Shown here piece by piece: positions 1 through 8,493 of a stretch of 64,000 nt of DNA (positions within the stretch are counted from its first letter, which is position 1; every line of letters starts with the position of its first letter). The DNA lies in the NCBI GenBank assembly GCA_002423395.1, contig DIVZ01000004.1:1-64000 (forward strand), written 5' to 3'. The stretch is from Eubacteriaceae bacterium UBA6119. GTDB lineage: Bacteria > Bacillota > Clostridia > Eubacteriales > UBA1433. The position numbers and the translations under genes are program-made. The notes beneath the pieces are model-generated. The model searched no databases. It was not told the DNA's origin and worked only from the letters and a program-made list of their open reading frames with translations.

Positions 1-1183
1 CTTTTGCAGCTTTATCTCTTGCTTTGATATTTTTAAATCCGAATATCCAAAGCGGAAGAATAACTGCGAACCAGTTGAAGATTCCAAGGTATTTGTATGC
101 TACCTGTACAACCCACATCAGTCCGAGTGTTGATACTGCCCAGCATACCAGTAATACGCCAAGAGCGATGATACCTTTTTTAACAGCTACATTTGACATT
201 TTCTTAAACATAACAGGGCTTAATCTTTCTACCATGCCGAATGTCAAGCCAACTGCTGTTGTAACAAGGGCTAAGAAAAGAAGTATCGGATAAAGAACTG
301 ACAATAAAGGCATATTTAACTGTCCTACCATATATAATGTCGGCAGTGTTCTTGCAGCTTTATCTGTCCAGATTGTCGGCATTCCGGCAAGAAGCAGGAA
401 GCATACGCCTGAAAGCATTACTACATTCAAAACATAACCAATAATTGCAAAGCCTTTAGCTTCTCTCTTGGATTTACCGCCTTTGAAAGCTGAAGTAGCT
501 CCGGCGATAATGCCCATCTGGAATCCGGAATAAGTAAGAGCCCAAAGCAGAGAGTTGCCAACGCTGCCCTGTGTAGATCCAACAGCTCCGGTTACGCCCC
601 ATTTAGCAGCAGCGCTGTTTACATATCCGTCAGAAATAAGCTGTCCGATTACAGGACCAAACTTAATAAGACCTGCAATAAGTACTATTAATACTATTAC
701 AATAATTGCAGCAGTCATTATCATAGCGTTGTTTCTTACAACTTTTTCTCCGAATATGCTGAGTAATACTGTTATTGCGAACATAAGCACTGAACCAACC
801 CACATAGGCCAGCCAAATTGTTGAACGCCGAGGTTAGCGCCTGCAGATATACAAGCTGCGCTCGCTGCTATAACTGTAACAACAATAGCTATTTCGATCA
901 AAACACTGCCTGCCATGCCCATTGGCTTGTAAGCTTCTTTTGACCATGAATGGTAATCCCATTTATCTGTTTGTCTTGCTGTTTCTAATCCAACATAGTA
1001 AGTAATAGCAATAATTGCTATTGTCAAGAATGGGAAAAACGGTCCCCACCAACCATGATTTGAGAAATAGTTAAGTTCTTGTGTACCCGATGCAAAGCCT
1101 GCGCCGCAGTGAGTTGAAAACCAAACTGTTGCCGCACCTATGCTTACGCTGGTAAACATTTTATCTTTTTTTACCTTTTCCAT
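1..1183 (-). CDS. YkvI-type membrane transporter, copy 1 (3' end cut by window edge)
   Basis: Multi-pass membrane protein of the YkvI family, which belongs to the LeuT-fold transporter superfamily; the substrate is unknown. The frame stays open to base 1. By gapless alignment with the copy that starts 1503 bases downstream, about four C-terminal residues and the stop lie outside the window. The N-terminal segment has the family's unwound-helix motif GAGFASGTQE near residue 27, followed by about ten hydrophobic helices. The ATG at 1183-1181 has a GGAGAAGAAA ribosome site. It has its own consensus promoter (1349-1377) and is insulated from the second copy by a terminator. The two copies differ at scattered positions but keep the same length, so both look functional. 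Confidence 0.85.
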   Translation of the reverse strand, partial: MEKVKKDKMFTSVSIGAATVWFSTHCGAGFASGTQELNYFSNHGWWGPFFPFLTIAIIAITYYVGLETARQTDKWDYHSWSKEAYKPMGMAGSVLIEIAIVVTVIAASAACISAGANLGVQQFGWPMWVGSVLMFAITVLLSIFGEKVVRNNAMIMTAAIIVIVLIVLIAGLIKFGPVIGQLISDGYVNSAAAKWGVTGAVGSTQGSVGNSLLWALTYSGFQMGIIAGATSAFKGGKSKREAKGFAIIGYVLNVVMLSGVCFLLLAGMPTIWTDKAARTLPTLYMVGQLNMPLLSVLYPILLFLALVTTAVGLTFGMVERLSPVMFKKMSNVAVKKGIIALGVLLVCWAVSTLGLMWVVQVAYKYLGIFNWFAVILPLWIFGFKNIKARDKAAK

Positions 1184-1348
1184 TTTCTTCTCCTTTAAAA
1201 TTTAAGTAATGATTTTTTGTTGATAAAACGAAAATAATTCCAAGTCTTCTGCCTAAGTCTATTTTATCCTAAACAAATGACTTTATGCATATTAAATGTA
1301 TACGTTTACATAATTATCTGCTATAAATATACATAAAATCCTGAATTT

Positions 1349-1377
1349 ATTTTATATTATTATTTCTGAATTGTCAA
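1349..1377 (-). promoter_or_regulatory. Sigma-A type promoter of transporter copy 1
   Basis: On the minus strand, TTGACA (1377-1372) is followed by a 17-base spacer and TAAAAT (1354-1349). The predicted start is near 1342. Confidence 0.65.
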
Positions 1378-1426
1378 TTGCAGAATTTAATCATTTCAAT
1401 TTAAAATATTCGTATAACACTATATG

Positions 1427-1462
1427 AAAAAAAATATTCCGCGTATGCGGAATATTTTTTAT
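1427..1462 (-). terminator. Intrinsic terminator of transporter copy 2
   Basis: A perfect 14-bp stem with a 4-base loop: arms at 1429-1442 and 1447-1460, with core ATTCCGC/GCGGAAT. On the minus strand a run of T follows. It lies 30 bases past the stop of the gene at 1493-2686. Confidence 0.85.
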
Positions 1463-1492
1463 TATATAGAATAACTTAAGCAATTTATAAAA

Positions 1493-2686
1493 TTATTCTG
1501 AAACTTTTGCAGCTTTATCTCTTGCTTTGATATTTTTAAATCCGAATATCCAAAGCGGAAGAATAACTGCGAACCAGTTGAAGATTCCAAGGTATTTGTA
1601 TGCTACCTGTACAACCCACATCAGTCCGAGTGTTGATACTGCCCAGCATACCAGTAATACGCCGAGAGCGATGATACCTTTTTTAATAGCTACATTTGAC
1701 ATTTTCTTAAACATGTATGGGCTTAATCTTTCTACCATACCGAATGTCAAGCCTACTGCTGTCGTAACAAGTGCCAAGAAAAGCATAATAGGATACAATA
1801 CCTTTAATATAGGCATATTTAATTGTCCAACCATATATAATGTCGGTAATGTTCTTGCTGCTTTATCTGTCCAGATTCCCGGCATACCGCCAAGAAGCAG
1901 GAAGCATACGCCTGTAAGCATAGCAGCATTCAAAATATAGCCCAATATTGCGAAGCCTTTGGATTCTTTTTTAGATTTTGCTCCTTTGAAAGCAGATGCA
2001 GAACCGGCTATTATACCCATCTGGAAGCCAGCATAAGTTAGCGCCCAGAGGAATGCATTTCCAAAGTTACCCGGTGTTGTACCAACTGCGCCGGTAATGC
2101 CCCATTTAGCTGATGCAGGGTTTACATATCTATCAGAAATAAGCTGTCCGATTACAGGACCAAATTTGATAAGTCCTGCAATAAGTACTACTAATACTAT
2201 TATTATAATGCCTATGGTCATTATCATTGCGTTGTTTCTTACAACTTTTTCGCCGAATATGCTAAGTACCACTATTATAGCGAACATTAGCACCGAACCA
2301 ACCCACATCGGCCAGCCGAATGACTGTACGCCGAGGTTAGCGCCTGCGGATATGCAAGCTGCGCTCGCTGCTATAACTGTAACAACAACAGCTATTTCCA
2401 ACAGTATGCTTCCAACTGTGCCTATTGGCTTATAGGCTTCGAGTGACCATGAATGATAATCCCACTTACCTGTCTGTCTTGCCGTTTCAACCCCCACGTA
2501 ATAAGTAATAGCGATAATTGCTATTGTTAAAAGCGGGAGAAACGGTCCGTACCAGGCATGATTTGCAAAATAGTTAAGTTCTTGTGTGCCAGATGCAAAG
2601 CCTGCGCCGCAGTGTGTTGAAAACCAAACTGTTGCCGCACCTACGCTTACACTGGTAAACATTTTATCTTTTTTTACCTTTTCCAT
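1493..2686 (-). CDS. YkvI-type membrane transporter, copy 2
   Basis: 397-residue integral membrane protein of the YkvI family (LeuT-fold superfamily), substrate unknown. It shows about ten to eleven hydrophobic helices, the GAGFASGTQE motif in helix 1, and a short charged C-terminus. It aligns without gaps to the copy at 1-1183, and the duplication also covers the ribosome site and about 20 bases upstream; beyond that the flanks differ. The start ATG at 2686 follows TTTAAGGAGAAGAAA. It lies 75 bases downstream of the PanE-family gene on the same strand with no terminator seen between them. Co-transcription is therefore likely, which suggests a shared role in handling one small metabolite. Confidence 0.88.
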   Translation of the reverse strand: MEKVKKDKMFTSVSVGAATVWFSTHCGAGFASGTQELNYFANHAWYGPFLPLLTIAIIAITYYVGVETARQTGKWDYHSWSLEAYKPIGTVGSILLEIAVVVTVIAASAACISAGANLGVQSFGWPMWVGSVLMFAIIVVLSIFGEKVVRNNAMIMTIGIIIIVLVVLIAGLIKFGPVIGQLISDRYVNPASAKWGITGAVGTTPGNFGNAFLWALTYAGFQMGIIAGSASAFKGAKSKKESKGFAILGYILNAAMLTGVCFLLLGGMPGIWTDKAARTLPTLYMVGQLNMPILKVLYPIMLFLALVTTAVGLTFGMVERLSPYMFKKMSNVAIKKGIIALGVLLVCWAVSTLGLMWVVQVAYKYLGIFNWFAVILPLWIFGFKNIKARDKAAKVSE

Positions 2687-2761
2687 TTTCTTCTCCTTTA
2701 AAATTCCGTTTTTTATAATTACTTTTATGATTCCGTTTTTGCTTAAGTTACTATAAACTGT

Positions 2762-3712
2762 TTATTTAATTGAATCCCATTGTCTGTCAAAGTTATCTTC
2801 CAAAATATGTGTAAGTTTAACTATAACATCATTTACAGGTGTCGGTATGCCTGTTTCCTTGCCGCCTCTTACAACCGCTCCGTTTAAGAAATCAACTTCC
2901 GTCTTCTTTTTCTTCATTATATCCTGAGTTGCAGAAGGATAATGATCTCTTACGCTAGGAAGTAAATCTTTAGTATATGCGTTCCATGCTGTGTCCCAAT
3001 CCATTTTTATGCCTTTAGCATTTGCTACGGCAACAAGCTCTCTTGCTATAAGTTCTTCAAGAGAGGCTCCGTCCGGATGATCCCAAAATATGCCCATATT
3101 CACTCTGGCTAAACCGCAAGTTAGATTTACGCAAGAATTAACGAGTAATTTTGACCAAACCATTACTTCAGTATCCGTTGAGTATTCTGTTAAGAGTCCG
3201 CCTTTGTTTAATACTTCTTCAATTTCTACCCATATACCTGTTTTACTATGCGTCTCATTAATAAAATGAACAGCAACACCTTTACCGGCAGCGCCGCTTA
3301 CTTCACCAAGCTCCAATGGTCTGCTTGACATGTTAAGCGTGCCGTTGCCTATTTTTTCATCAGGCAAAAATTCTTTCATAATGTCCACATTGCCAACACC
3401 GTTCTGAAGTGAAATTGCTACTGTTTTATCACCGAACAAACATTTAGCGTTCTCCATTGCCGAGCGTGTAAATAATCCTTTTACAAGAACAACAACAACG
3501 TCTACAGTACCTCCAACTTCTTGCGGAGTAAGTACGGCCTTCATCTTAACAATTTCTTCTTTGCCGTTAAAAGTCATTTTAAGACCATCTTTATTGATTT
3601 TTTCTACTAAAGCTGTAAAAGGGTCGATTAATGTAACATCGGCTCCTCCTTTGTGAAAATGAGCGCCGATTACGCTACCCATGGCGCCAGCGCCTAAAAC
3701 TGCAACTTTCAT
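2762..3712 (-). CDS. 2-dehydropantoate 2-reductase family protein (PanE/ApbA)
   Basis: 316-residue NAD(P)-dependent reductase of the ketopantoate reductase family. The N-terminal Rossmann domain has GAGAMG at residues 7-12. The C-terminal helical domain includes SKLLVNSCVN, with the lysine and asparagines expected around the active site. The length is normal for PanE. The family contains true pantoate enzymes and many paralogues acting on other 2-oxo acids. There is no panB or panC here, and it sits upstream of two transporter genes, so a role in catabolism or transport of another acid is as likely as pantothenate synthesis. The ATG at 3712 has an AAGGAGGAAGAAAAA ribosome site. A consensus promoter with an overlapping palindrome lies at 3775-3807. 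Confidence 0.8.
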   Translation of the reverse strand: MKVAVLGAGAMGSVIGAHFHKGGADVTLIDPFTALVEKINKDGLKMTFNGKEEIVKMKAVLTPQEVGGTVDVVVVLVKGLFTRSAMENAKCLFGDKTVAISLQNGVGNVDIMKEFLPDEKIGNGTLNMSSRPLELGEVSGAAGKGVAVHFINETHSKTGIWVEIEEVLNKGGLLTEYSTDTEVMVWSKLLVNSCVNLTCGLARVNMGIFWDHPDGASLEELIARELVAVANAKGIKMDWDTAWNAYTKDLLPSVRDHYPSATQDIMKKKKTEVDFLNGAVVRGGKETGIPTPVNDVIVKLTHILEDNFDRQWDSIK

Positions 3713-3774
3713 TTTTTTCTTCCTCCTTGAAAACCTTTTCTAATATGTCATAATAAATAAATATAACTTAAAAA

Positions 3775-3807
3775 ATGTTATCATACCAATTGTTTTATGT
3801 CAACATA
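3775..3807 (-). promoter_or_regulatory. Promoter with overlapping palindrome upstream of the PanE-family gene
   Basis: Minus strand TTGACA (3803-3798), 17-base spacer, TAACAT (3780-3775). The palindrome TATGT-TG-ACATA (minus strand; plus-strand positions 3796-3807) covers the -35 box. CAATTG blocks lie on both sides at 3787-3792 and 3808-3813. This arrangement suits repressor binding, but the regulator is unknown. Confidence 0.55.
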
Positions 3808-3837
3808 CAATTGTTATTTTATAAGTATTATGCATTC

Positions 3838-3873
3838 AAAAAAATATTAATAATGTATAATTATTAATATTTT
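3838..3873 (-). terminator. AT-rich terminator after mscL
   Basis: A 12-bp stem of A and T only (AATATTAATAAT with its complement), followed on the minus strand by seven T. It lies just past the mscL stop and probably ends the greA-lysS-mscL transcript. Confidence 0.6.
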
Positions 3874-3901
3874 AGTATACTATATGACCAGATATGTATA
3901 T

Positions 3902-4297
3902 TTATTTGTTTTTTAGTATATCCCTTATTTCTGTCAGCAAAACTTCTTCTTTTGTCTGTTTTATTTCTTTTTCTTTTTCATTTTTTCTCGTAATTCTATT
4001 TACAAATTTTAACGCAATGAAAATGCTTAATGCTATAATTATAAAATCGATAATATTTTGTAAAAACACGCCGTATTTTATTATAATAGGATCGCTGCCC
4101 AGTCTTGACATAATAGTTATAGTTAAATCTGATATGCTTATCTTGCCAAGTATTAAACCCAATAACGGCATAATCATGTCATTTACAAGCGAACTTACTA
4201 TTTTAGAAAAAGCTGAACCGATTATTACACCGATTGCCAAGTCAATAACATTGCCTTTCATTGCAAATGTTTTAAATTCATTCAAAAATTTCTTCAT
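3902..4297 (-). CDS. mscL: Large-conductance mechanosensitive channel MscL
   Basis: 131-residue homologue of MscL, the homopentameric membrane channel that opens under high tension to release solutes during osmotic downshock. The pore helix region GNVIDLAIGVIIGSAFSKIV (residues 15-34) is strongly conserved. The second transmembrane helix spans about 75-98, and a charged C-terminal cytoplasmic helix ends with the family-typical LTEIRDIL. The length is normal. It follows lysS by 34 bases on the same strand and is probably the last gene of the greA-lysS unit. Confidence 0.95.
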   Translation of the reverse strand: MKKFLNEFKTFAMKGNVIDLAIGVIIGSAFSKIVSSLVNDMIMPLLGLILGKISISDLTITIMSRLGSDPIIIKYGVFLQNIIDFIIIALSIFIALKFVNRITRKNEKEKEIKQTKEEVLLTEIRDILKNK

Positions 4298-4331
4298 TAT
4301 TTAATTGCCTTCTTTCGAAATTAATTGTAAC

Positions 4332-5831
4332 TTAATCAACTGGTTTCATTGTAGGAAACAATATTACATCTCTTATTGAGTCTTGGTTTGAAAGCAGCAT
4401 CACAAGTCTGTCAATACCAACTCCGACTCCTCCTGTAGGCGGAAGTCCTACTTCAAGAGCATTTATGAAGTCTTTATCATACGGATGAGTTTCGTCATCA
4501 CCTTGGGCTTTCTTTTCCATTTGAGCCATAAATCTTTCTTTCTGATCAATCGGGTCATTTAATTCCGAAAACCCGTTAGAATACTCTTTTCCGTTAATAA
4601 ACAACTCAAAACGTTGTGTGTATCTCGGATCAGCAGGATCCTTTTTTGCAAGCGGAGATATTTCTACCGGATGATATGTTACAAAAGTTGGCTGAATAAG
4701 CTTGTCCTCGACATATTCATCAAATGCTTCTTCTATTATTTTCCCTATTCCCCATCCTTTTTCTACTTTTATATTTAACTTAGCTGCAGCTTTCAAAGCC
4801 TCTTCGTAATCTGTTATTTTATCAAAATCTATACCTGTATGTTCAAAAATAAGCTCCGTCATTTTAACTTTTCGATATGGCGCTTTTAATTCTATTTTAT
4901 TGCCTTGGTATTCTATTAGAGTGCTTCCTGAAACTTTTGTTGAAACATAAGTAAACAGTTCCTCAATCATATTCATTACAGATATATAGTCAACATATGC
5001 CTCATAGCTTTCCATCATTGTAAATTCCGGATTATGCGTAGCGTCCATTCCTTCATTGCGAAACACTCTTCCTAGTTCGTATACTTTATCAAATCCGCCT
5101 ACAATAAGCCTTTTAAGCGGTAGTTCAAGAGCTATCCTCATATACATAGGAATATCTAAAGCGTTATGATGAGAAACAAACGGCTTTGCATTTGCTCCGC
5201 CTGCCAGCGTAGATAATACCGGTGTCTCAACTTCTACAAATCCGCGCATGTCCATAAATTCTCTGATAAATTTAATAATTTTATAACGAAGTAAAAAAAT
5301 TTCTTTAACTTCCGCATTTACTATCAAATCAATATAACGTTGTCTGTATCTTAAATCCGGATCTTTTAATCCGTGAAATTTCTCAGGTAATATTTTTAAT
5401 GATTTACTGAGGATAACGGAGCTTAAAACTCTTATTGAAATCTGCCCCATTTTAGTTCTGAACACAACTCCGCAAACTCCGATAATATCGCCTATATCAT
5501 AATTTTTTATTTCTTCGTACTTTTCTTCTCCGACTAAATCCTGTTTAATAAAAAGCTGTATACGACCTGTAGAGTCAAGCAAATCATAAAACGAAACTTT
5601 CCCTTGTCCTCTTTTTGCCATTATTCTTCCGGCAATGCTTACTTCTAATTCCTCCAAATCACCAAAATTATCATTTATATTAGCAGCTGTATTATTTACT
5701 TCATAATTCGTTATCTCAAAAGGATTTTTGTTATCTTCTTTTAATTTATCTAATTTATCATATCTTATTTTTATTATTTCAGATAAATTCAATTCTTCAT
5801 TGCTGCCAAACTCTTCATTTTGTCCTGTCAT
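4332..5831 (-). CDS. lysS: Lysyl-tRNA synthetase, class II
   Basis: 499-residue class II lysyl-tRNA synthetase, charging tRNA-Lys with lysine in the cytoplasm. An N-terminal OB-fold anticodon-binding domain covers about residues 60-165. The catalytic domain follows, with motif 2 (FRNEGMDATHNPEFTMMES) and motif 3 (GVGVGIDRLVMLL) near the C-terminus. The length matches bacterial LysS. It starts 9 bases after the greA stop, and the greA-lysS pairing is common in Firmicutes. The ATG at 5831 is preceded by GTAGGAGGCACAA. Confidence 0.97.
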   Translation of the reverse strand: MTGQNEEFGSNEELNLSEIIKIRYDKLDKLKEDNKNPFEITNYEVNNTAANINDNFGDLEELEVSIAGRIMAKRGQGKVSFYDLLDSTGRIQLFIKQDLVGEEKYEEIKNYDIGDIIGVCGVVFRTKMGQISIRVLSSVILSKSLKILPEKFHGLKDPDLRYRQRYIDLIVNAEVKEIFLLRYKIIKFIREFMDMRGFVEVETPVLSTLAGGANAKPFVSHHNALDIPMYMRIALELPLKRLIVGGFDKVYELGRVFRNEGMDATHNPEFTMMESYEAYVDYISVMNMIEELFTYVSTKVSGSTLIEYQGNKIELKAPYRKVKMTELIFEHTGIDFDKITDYEEALKAAAKLNIKVEKGWGIGKIIEEAFDEYVEDKLIQPTFVTYHPVEISPLAKKDPADPRYTQRFELFINGKEYSNGFSELNDPIDQKERFMAQMEKKAQGDDETHPYDKDFINALEVGLPPTGGVGVGIDRLVMLLSNQDSIRDVILFPTMKPVD

Positions 5832-5840
5832 TTGTGCCTC

Positions 5841-6308
5841 CTACTCTACAGAAACGACATTAAATATAATAACTCCGGAAGGAGTCGAAAACTCTACGTT
5901 GTCTCCTACTCTCTTGCCTATCAAAGCGCTGCCCAACGGAGACTCATTTGATATTTTGCCGTTATCCGGGTCTCCCTCCCCGCTCCCCAGTATTGTGTAA
6001 GTAAGTTCTTCATTATATTGCGTATCAAAAACTTTAACTTTGCTGCCAATATTTACTACACCGTCTTTTTTTGATTTCTTCGCGACTTTAGCATTACTGA
6101 GTTTTCTTTCTAATTCAAGAATTTTACCTTCCAAAAAAGCCTGTTCGTTTTTTGCTTCTTCGTATTCGGCATTTTCACTCAAATCGCCGTACTCACGAGC
6201 TGTTTTTATTTTCTCTGCAATTTGGTTTCTTGCTTCGCCTCTTAAGTAATCAAGTTCTTTTTTTATTTCATTGTATCCTTCTTCGGTTAGTATAATATCT
6301 TTATTCAC
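5841..6308 (-). CDS. greA: Transcription elongation factor GreA
   Basis: GreA binds RNA polymerase through the secondary channel and promotes cleavage of backtracked transcripts. The N-terminal coiled coil (LTEEGYNEIKKELDYLR, later GDLSENAEYEEAK with the acidic tip) and the C-terminal FKBP-like domain (residues about 80-155) are both present. I chose the GTG at 6308 as start, giving 155 residues as is usual. The frame extends upstream to a TTG at 6338, but that lies only five bases from the predicted transcription start and has no ribosome site. The GTG has AAAGGAAAG upstream. The gene leads the operon greA-lysS-mscL from a perfect consensus promoter. Confidence 0.93.
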   Translation of the reverse strand: MNKDIILTEEGYNEIKKELDYLRGEARNQIAEKIKTAREYGDLSENAEYEEAKNEQAFLEGKILELERKLSNAKVAKKSKKDGVVNIGSKVKVFDTQYNEELTYTILGSGEGDPDNGKISNESPLGSALIGKRVGDNVEFSTPSGVIIFNVVSVE

Positions 6309-6349
6309 GATTTTCCACTTTCCTTTCCGACTCAACAATTTATCTAATC

Positions 6350-6378
6350 ATTATAATTAAGCGTCATTTTTATGTCAA
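6350..6378 (-). promoter_or_regulatory. Consensus promoter of greA-lysS-mscL
   Basis: Minus strand TTGACA (6378-6373), exactly 17 bases, TATAAT (6355-6350). It matches the housekeeping sigma consensus at every position. The predicted start is near 6343, which supports the GTG start of greA. Confidence 0.8.
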
Positions 6379-6389
6379 GGAATATAATT

Positions 6390-7226
6390 TTATATTAACT
6401 TAAGTTCGCTGTCATATTTATTTAAGTCTTTATTTAAAACATGCAGCAGGCTTTGAGCGCAAGATGCGTTTAATTTCATATCACTTAAAAAAACTCCTGA
6501 AATACGGTTTTCGTAAAAATCCATGAATTTCGGGGGTTTTATTATCTTAATTGATTTATAATCGTCGCCTATAATATCAATTATATCCAAAATAATATTA
6601 TCGGGATTAAGGTATTTTATATAACTTTTATTTGCAGAAACAAAAAAAACAATATCAGATTGCTTGATAATGTCAGGATTGCTTGACAAAAACACTGACG
6701 TTGCTGTCTGTAAATAAATATCTTTTGCGCTGCTTTCCAAAGCTTTGACATTATCGCATACTATGCTGGCTTCACAGAACAAATCGAATACTTTATAATA
6801 TTTGAGTAAGCTTGTATATCCGTCAAGAACAAAACATATTTTATTGCTGAAATATGTATCATTTAAATTCATTAAAAATATTTCACACATTAACTCTGCG
6901 CCGCTAATAAAATAATCTTTAAAATAATTATGTACATATACTGCTGTTTCGGGATCTGAGCCGAACAGTGAAAAATATTTTATTCCTGTGTCATCATATG
7001 CTTTTAAAATAATTTGCTTTAAATATTCAAATTGCTCTTGTTTATTACTTGAATACCTTTCCTTATAAATGCATGCATATCCTATTTGCCTTCCCGATTT
7101 ATTTGTTATAGCATATTTTTTATAAGAAGAAGTATTTGATGACAGCTTACTTAATACCGATTTAATTTTATTTTTATATGTAATATTCACATTATTTTCG
7201 TTTATAAACCATAAAATCTCATTCAT
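6390..7226 (-). CDS. Unknown protein, 278 residues
   Basis: I do not recognise this protein. It is soluble, rich in Tyr, Asn, Ile and Lys, with no signal peptide or membrane helix. The last third looks like alternating strands and helices (a stretch near residue 190, SDIVFFVSANKSYI, followed by NPDNIILDIIDIIG) reminiscent of a Rossmann-like domain, but no nucleotide-binding glycine motif is present. The frame opens at a GTG (7235), but AGGGTGA six bases before the ATG at 7226 favours the latter. It lies between the greA promoter and the terminator of the M23 peptidase gene, so it is probably a single-gene transcript. Confidence 0.65.
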   Translation of the reverse strand: MNEILWFINENNVNITYKNKIKSVLSKLSSNTSSYKKYAITNKSGRQIGYACIYKERYSSNKQEQFEYLKQIILKAYDDTGIKYFSLFGSDPETAVYVHNYFKDYFISGAELMCEIFLMNLNDTYFSNKICFVLDGYTSLLKYYKVFDLFCEASIVCDNVKALESSAKDIYLQTATSVFLSSNPDIIKQSDIVFFVSANKSYIKYLNPDNIILDIIDIIGDDYKSIKIIKPPKFMDFYENRISGVFLSDMKLNASCAQSLLHVLNKDLNKYDSELKLI

Positions 7227-7277
7227 ATTAATCACCCTAAAAAATAATATGAATAATATTGCGTTTTTACGACACTC

Positions 7278-7310
7278 TAAAAAATTAAAGCACCCAAGCT
7301 AGGATGCTTT
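7278..7310 (-). terminator. Terminator after the M23 peptidase gene
   Basis: A 9-bp stem (minus strand AAAGCATCC paired with GGGTGCTTT, one G-U pair), 6-base loop, then AA and six T. It starts four bases past the stop codon. Confidence 0.85.
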
Positions 7311-7314
7311 AACT

Positions 7315-8397
7315 TTAATTTTTTAATTTAGACAAGTCTAAAAAATAACTCGGATCAACCGTTCTCCCGCAAGGCCAAATACCGTATCGTATTTCAAAAT
7401 GCAAGTGATAACCCGTACTGTTTCCTGTAGTGCCCATAAGCCCAATTTCATCGCCCTGATTTACTTTATCGCCGACATTTACTAAAAATTTATCCAAATG
7501 CCCGTATCTCGTCCAAGAACCGTCATTATGTTTTATGTCGATGCATTTACCGTATCCGAAATACCATTCTGTCCTTGTTACAATTCCGTCTTTAGCTGCA
7601 AAAATCAGGCTGCCTTTAGAATTTGCTATATCAATACCCATATGCAATTCTCCGTTACGTTCACCATATAAACTGCTTACAAAACCGGTTGTTGGAAGTA
7701 TATATTCAGGAGATTCTCTTATTTTAGTACCTCTAATAATAATTTCTTCCTGCGGCTTTATCAGTTCTTTTGATTTTACAAGCTCTCGTTTTTGCTCTTT
7801 GTCATTAATATATTCTATTTTATAAATATATTCTTTTACACCTTGTATGCCTTTTTGTTTTATTTGACTTTGATCTTGATATAAAGTTTTGCTGTTTTCA
7901 GTTATTGTATTATACTCTTCTGTTTCAGTTAGCTTAACATACTTTGTGTATGATACCGACATTGTGTTGCTTGTTTTTGTATTTCCTGTGATGCTGAGCG
8001 CTGCTACTTCTGTATAATTTATATTTGCTGCGGATACAATCAAATTAATAGCATCTTCTTTGCTAAGTATATTGCAAATATCTTCTTTTACATTTATTAT
8101 TTGCGGCATCTCATTCCATTTAATTTCTAATAATACTTCATTACTTTCACATATTGCATATTTATAATAGAAATCGTCTATAACGCTTTCTGCTGTAGCT
8201 TTATCTTTGACAGTACATATGGTATTATCTCCGGACTTTATCGCGCACGCATTTATTCTCATTGCGTTTATAGCAGTATTCATTATATTGTTATCAATAC
8301 TGCATGATTTATTATCCGCGGAAACACAGCAGATTGGTATTAAAAAAAATATATTTATAATTATTAAAACAGATATAATGTTTTTAATTTTTTTCAT
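7315..8397 (-). CDS. Exported G5-domain M23 peptidoglycan peptidase
   Basis: 360-residue secreted zinc endopeptidase that probably cleaves peptide cross-links of the cell wall. It has an N-terminal signal peptide or anchor (residues 1-27), a G5 domain (about 148-225), and a C-terminal LytM/M23 domain with the zinc ligands H252 and D256 (HMGID) and the HLH motif at 331-333. All catalytic positions are present. In spore formers, relatives act in growth, separation or engulfment, but sequence does not show which. It ends in its own terminator and lies next to the end of the ATPase operon. Confidence 0.88.
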   Translation of the reverse strand: MKKIKNIISVLIIINIFFLIPICCVSADNKSCSIDNNIMNTAINAMRINACAIKSGDNTICTVKDKATAESVIDDFYYKYAICESNEVLLEIKWNEMPQIINVKEDICNILSKEDAINLIVSAANINYTEVAALSITGNTKTSNTMSVSYTKYVKLTETEEYNTITENSKTLYQDQSQIKQKGIQGVKEYIYKIEYINDKEQKRELVKSKELIKPQEEIIIRGTKIRESPEYILPTTGFVSSLYGERNGELHMGIDIANSKGSLIFAAKDGIVTRTEWYFGYGKCIDIKHNDGSWTRYGHLDKFLVNVGDKVNQGDEIGLMGTTGNSTGYHLHFEIRYGIWPCGRTVDPSYFLDLSKLKN

Positions 8398-8430
8398 TTA
8401 TATATTTTTATTTATTTAAACAATATTTAT

Positions 8431-8451
8431 AATTGGTTATTTTTACCAATT
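8431..8451. repeat. Inverted repeat upstream of the M23 peptidase gene
   Basis: Arms AATTGGT (8431-8437) and ACCAATT (8445-8451) are perfect complements with a 7-base spacer. It lies 34-54 bases upstream of the peptidase start, beside the ATPase terminator. It could be an operator or an RNA hairpin. Confidence 0.4.
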
Positions 8452-8455
8452 AAAA

Positions 8456-8481
8456 AAAAGCTGTCTAACAGACAGCTTTTC
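8456..8481 (-). terminator. Terminator of the V-type ATPase operon
   Basis: Minus strand stem AAAAGCTGTC with its exact complement, 5-base loop, followed by a run of T. It lies 13 bases past the stop of subunit D. Confidence 0.88.
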
Positions 8482-8493
8482 TTGGTCTTTTTT

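Larger units (their letters stand above)
1184..1492. other. Intergenic region between the two transporter copies
   Basis: This 309-base stretch has no gene. It contains the terminator of the downstream copy (about 1427-1462) and a strong minus-strand promoter for copy 1 (1349-1377). That leaves a 5' leader of about 158 bases, in which I see no recognisable riboswitch. Confidence 0.6.

Noticed and set aside
1527..1940. A 137-residue plus-strand frame opposite the transporter gene
   Set aside because: It mirrors the minus-strand gene, a similar frame occurs opposite the other copy, and it has no ribosome site or family features.
6309..6338. TTG start for greA ten codons upstream
   Set aside because: It lies five bases from the predicted transcription start, lacks a ribosome site, and would extend the protein beyond the conserved start.
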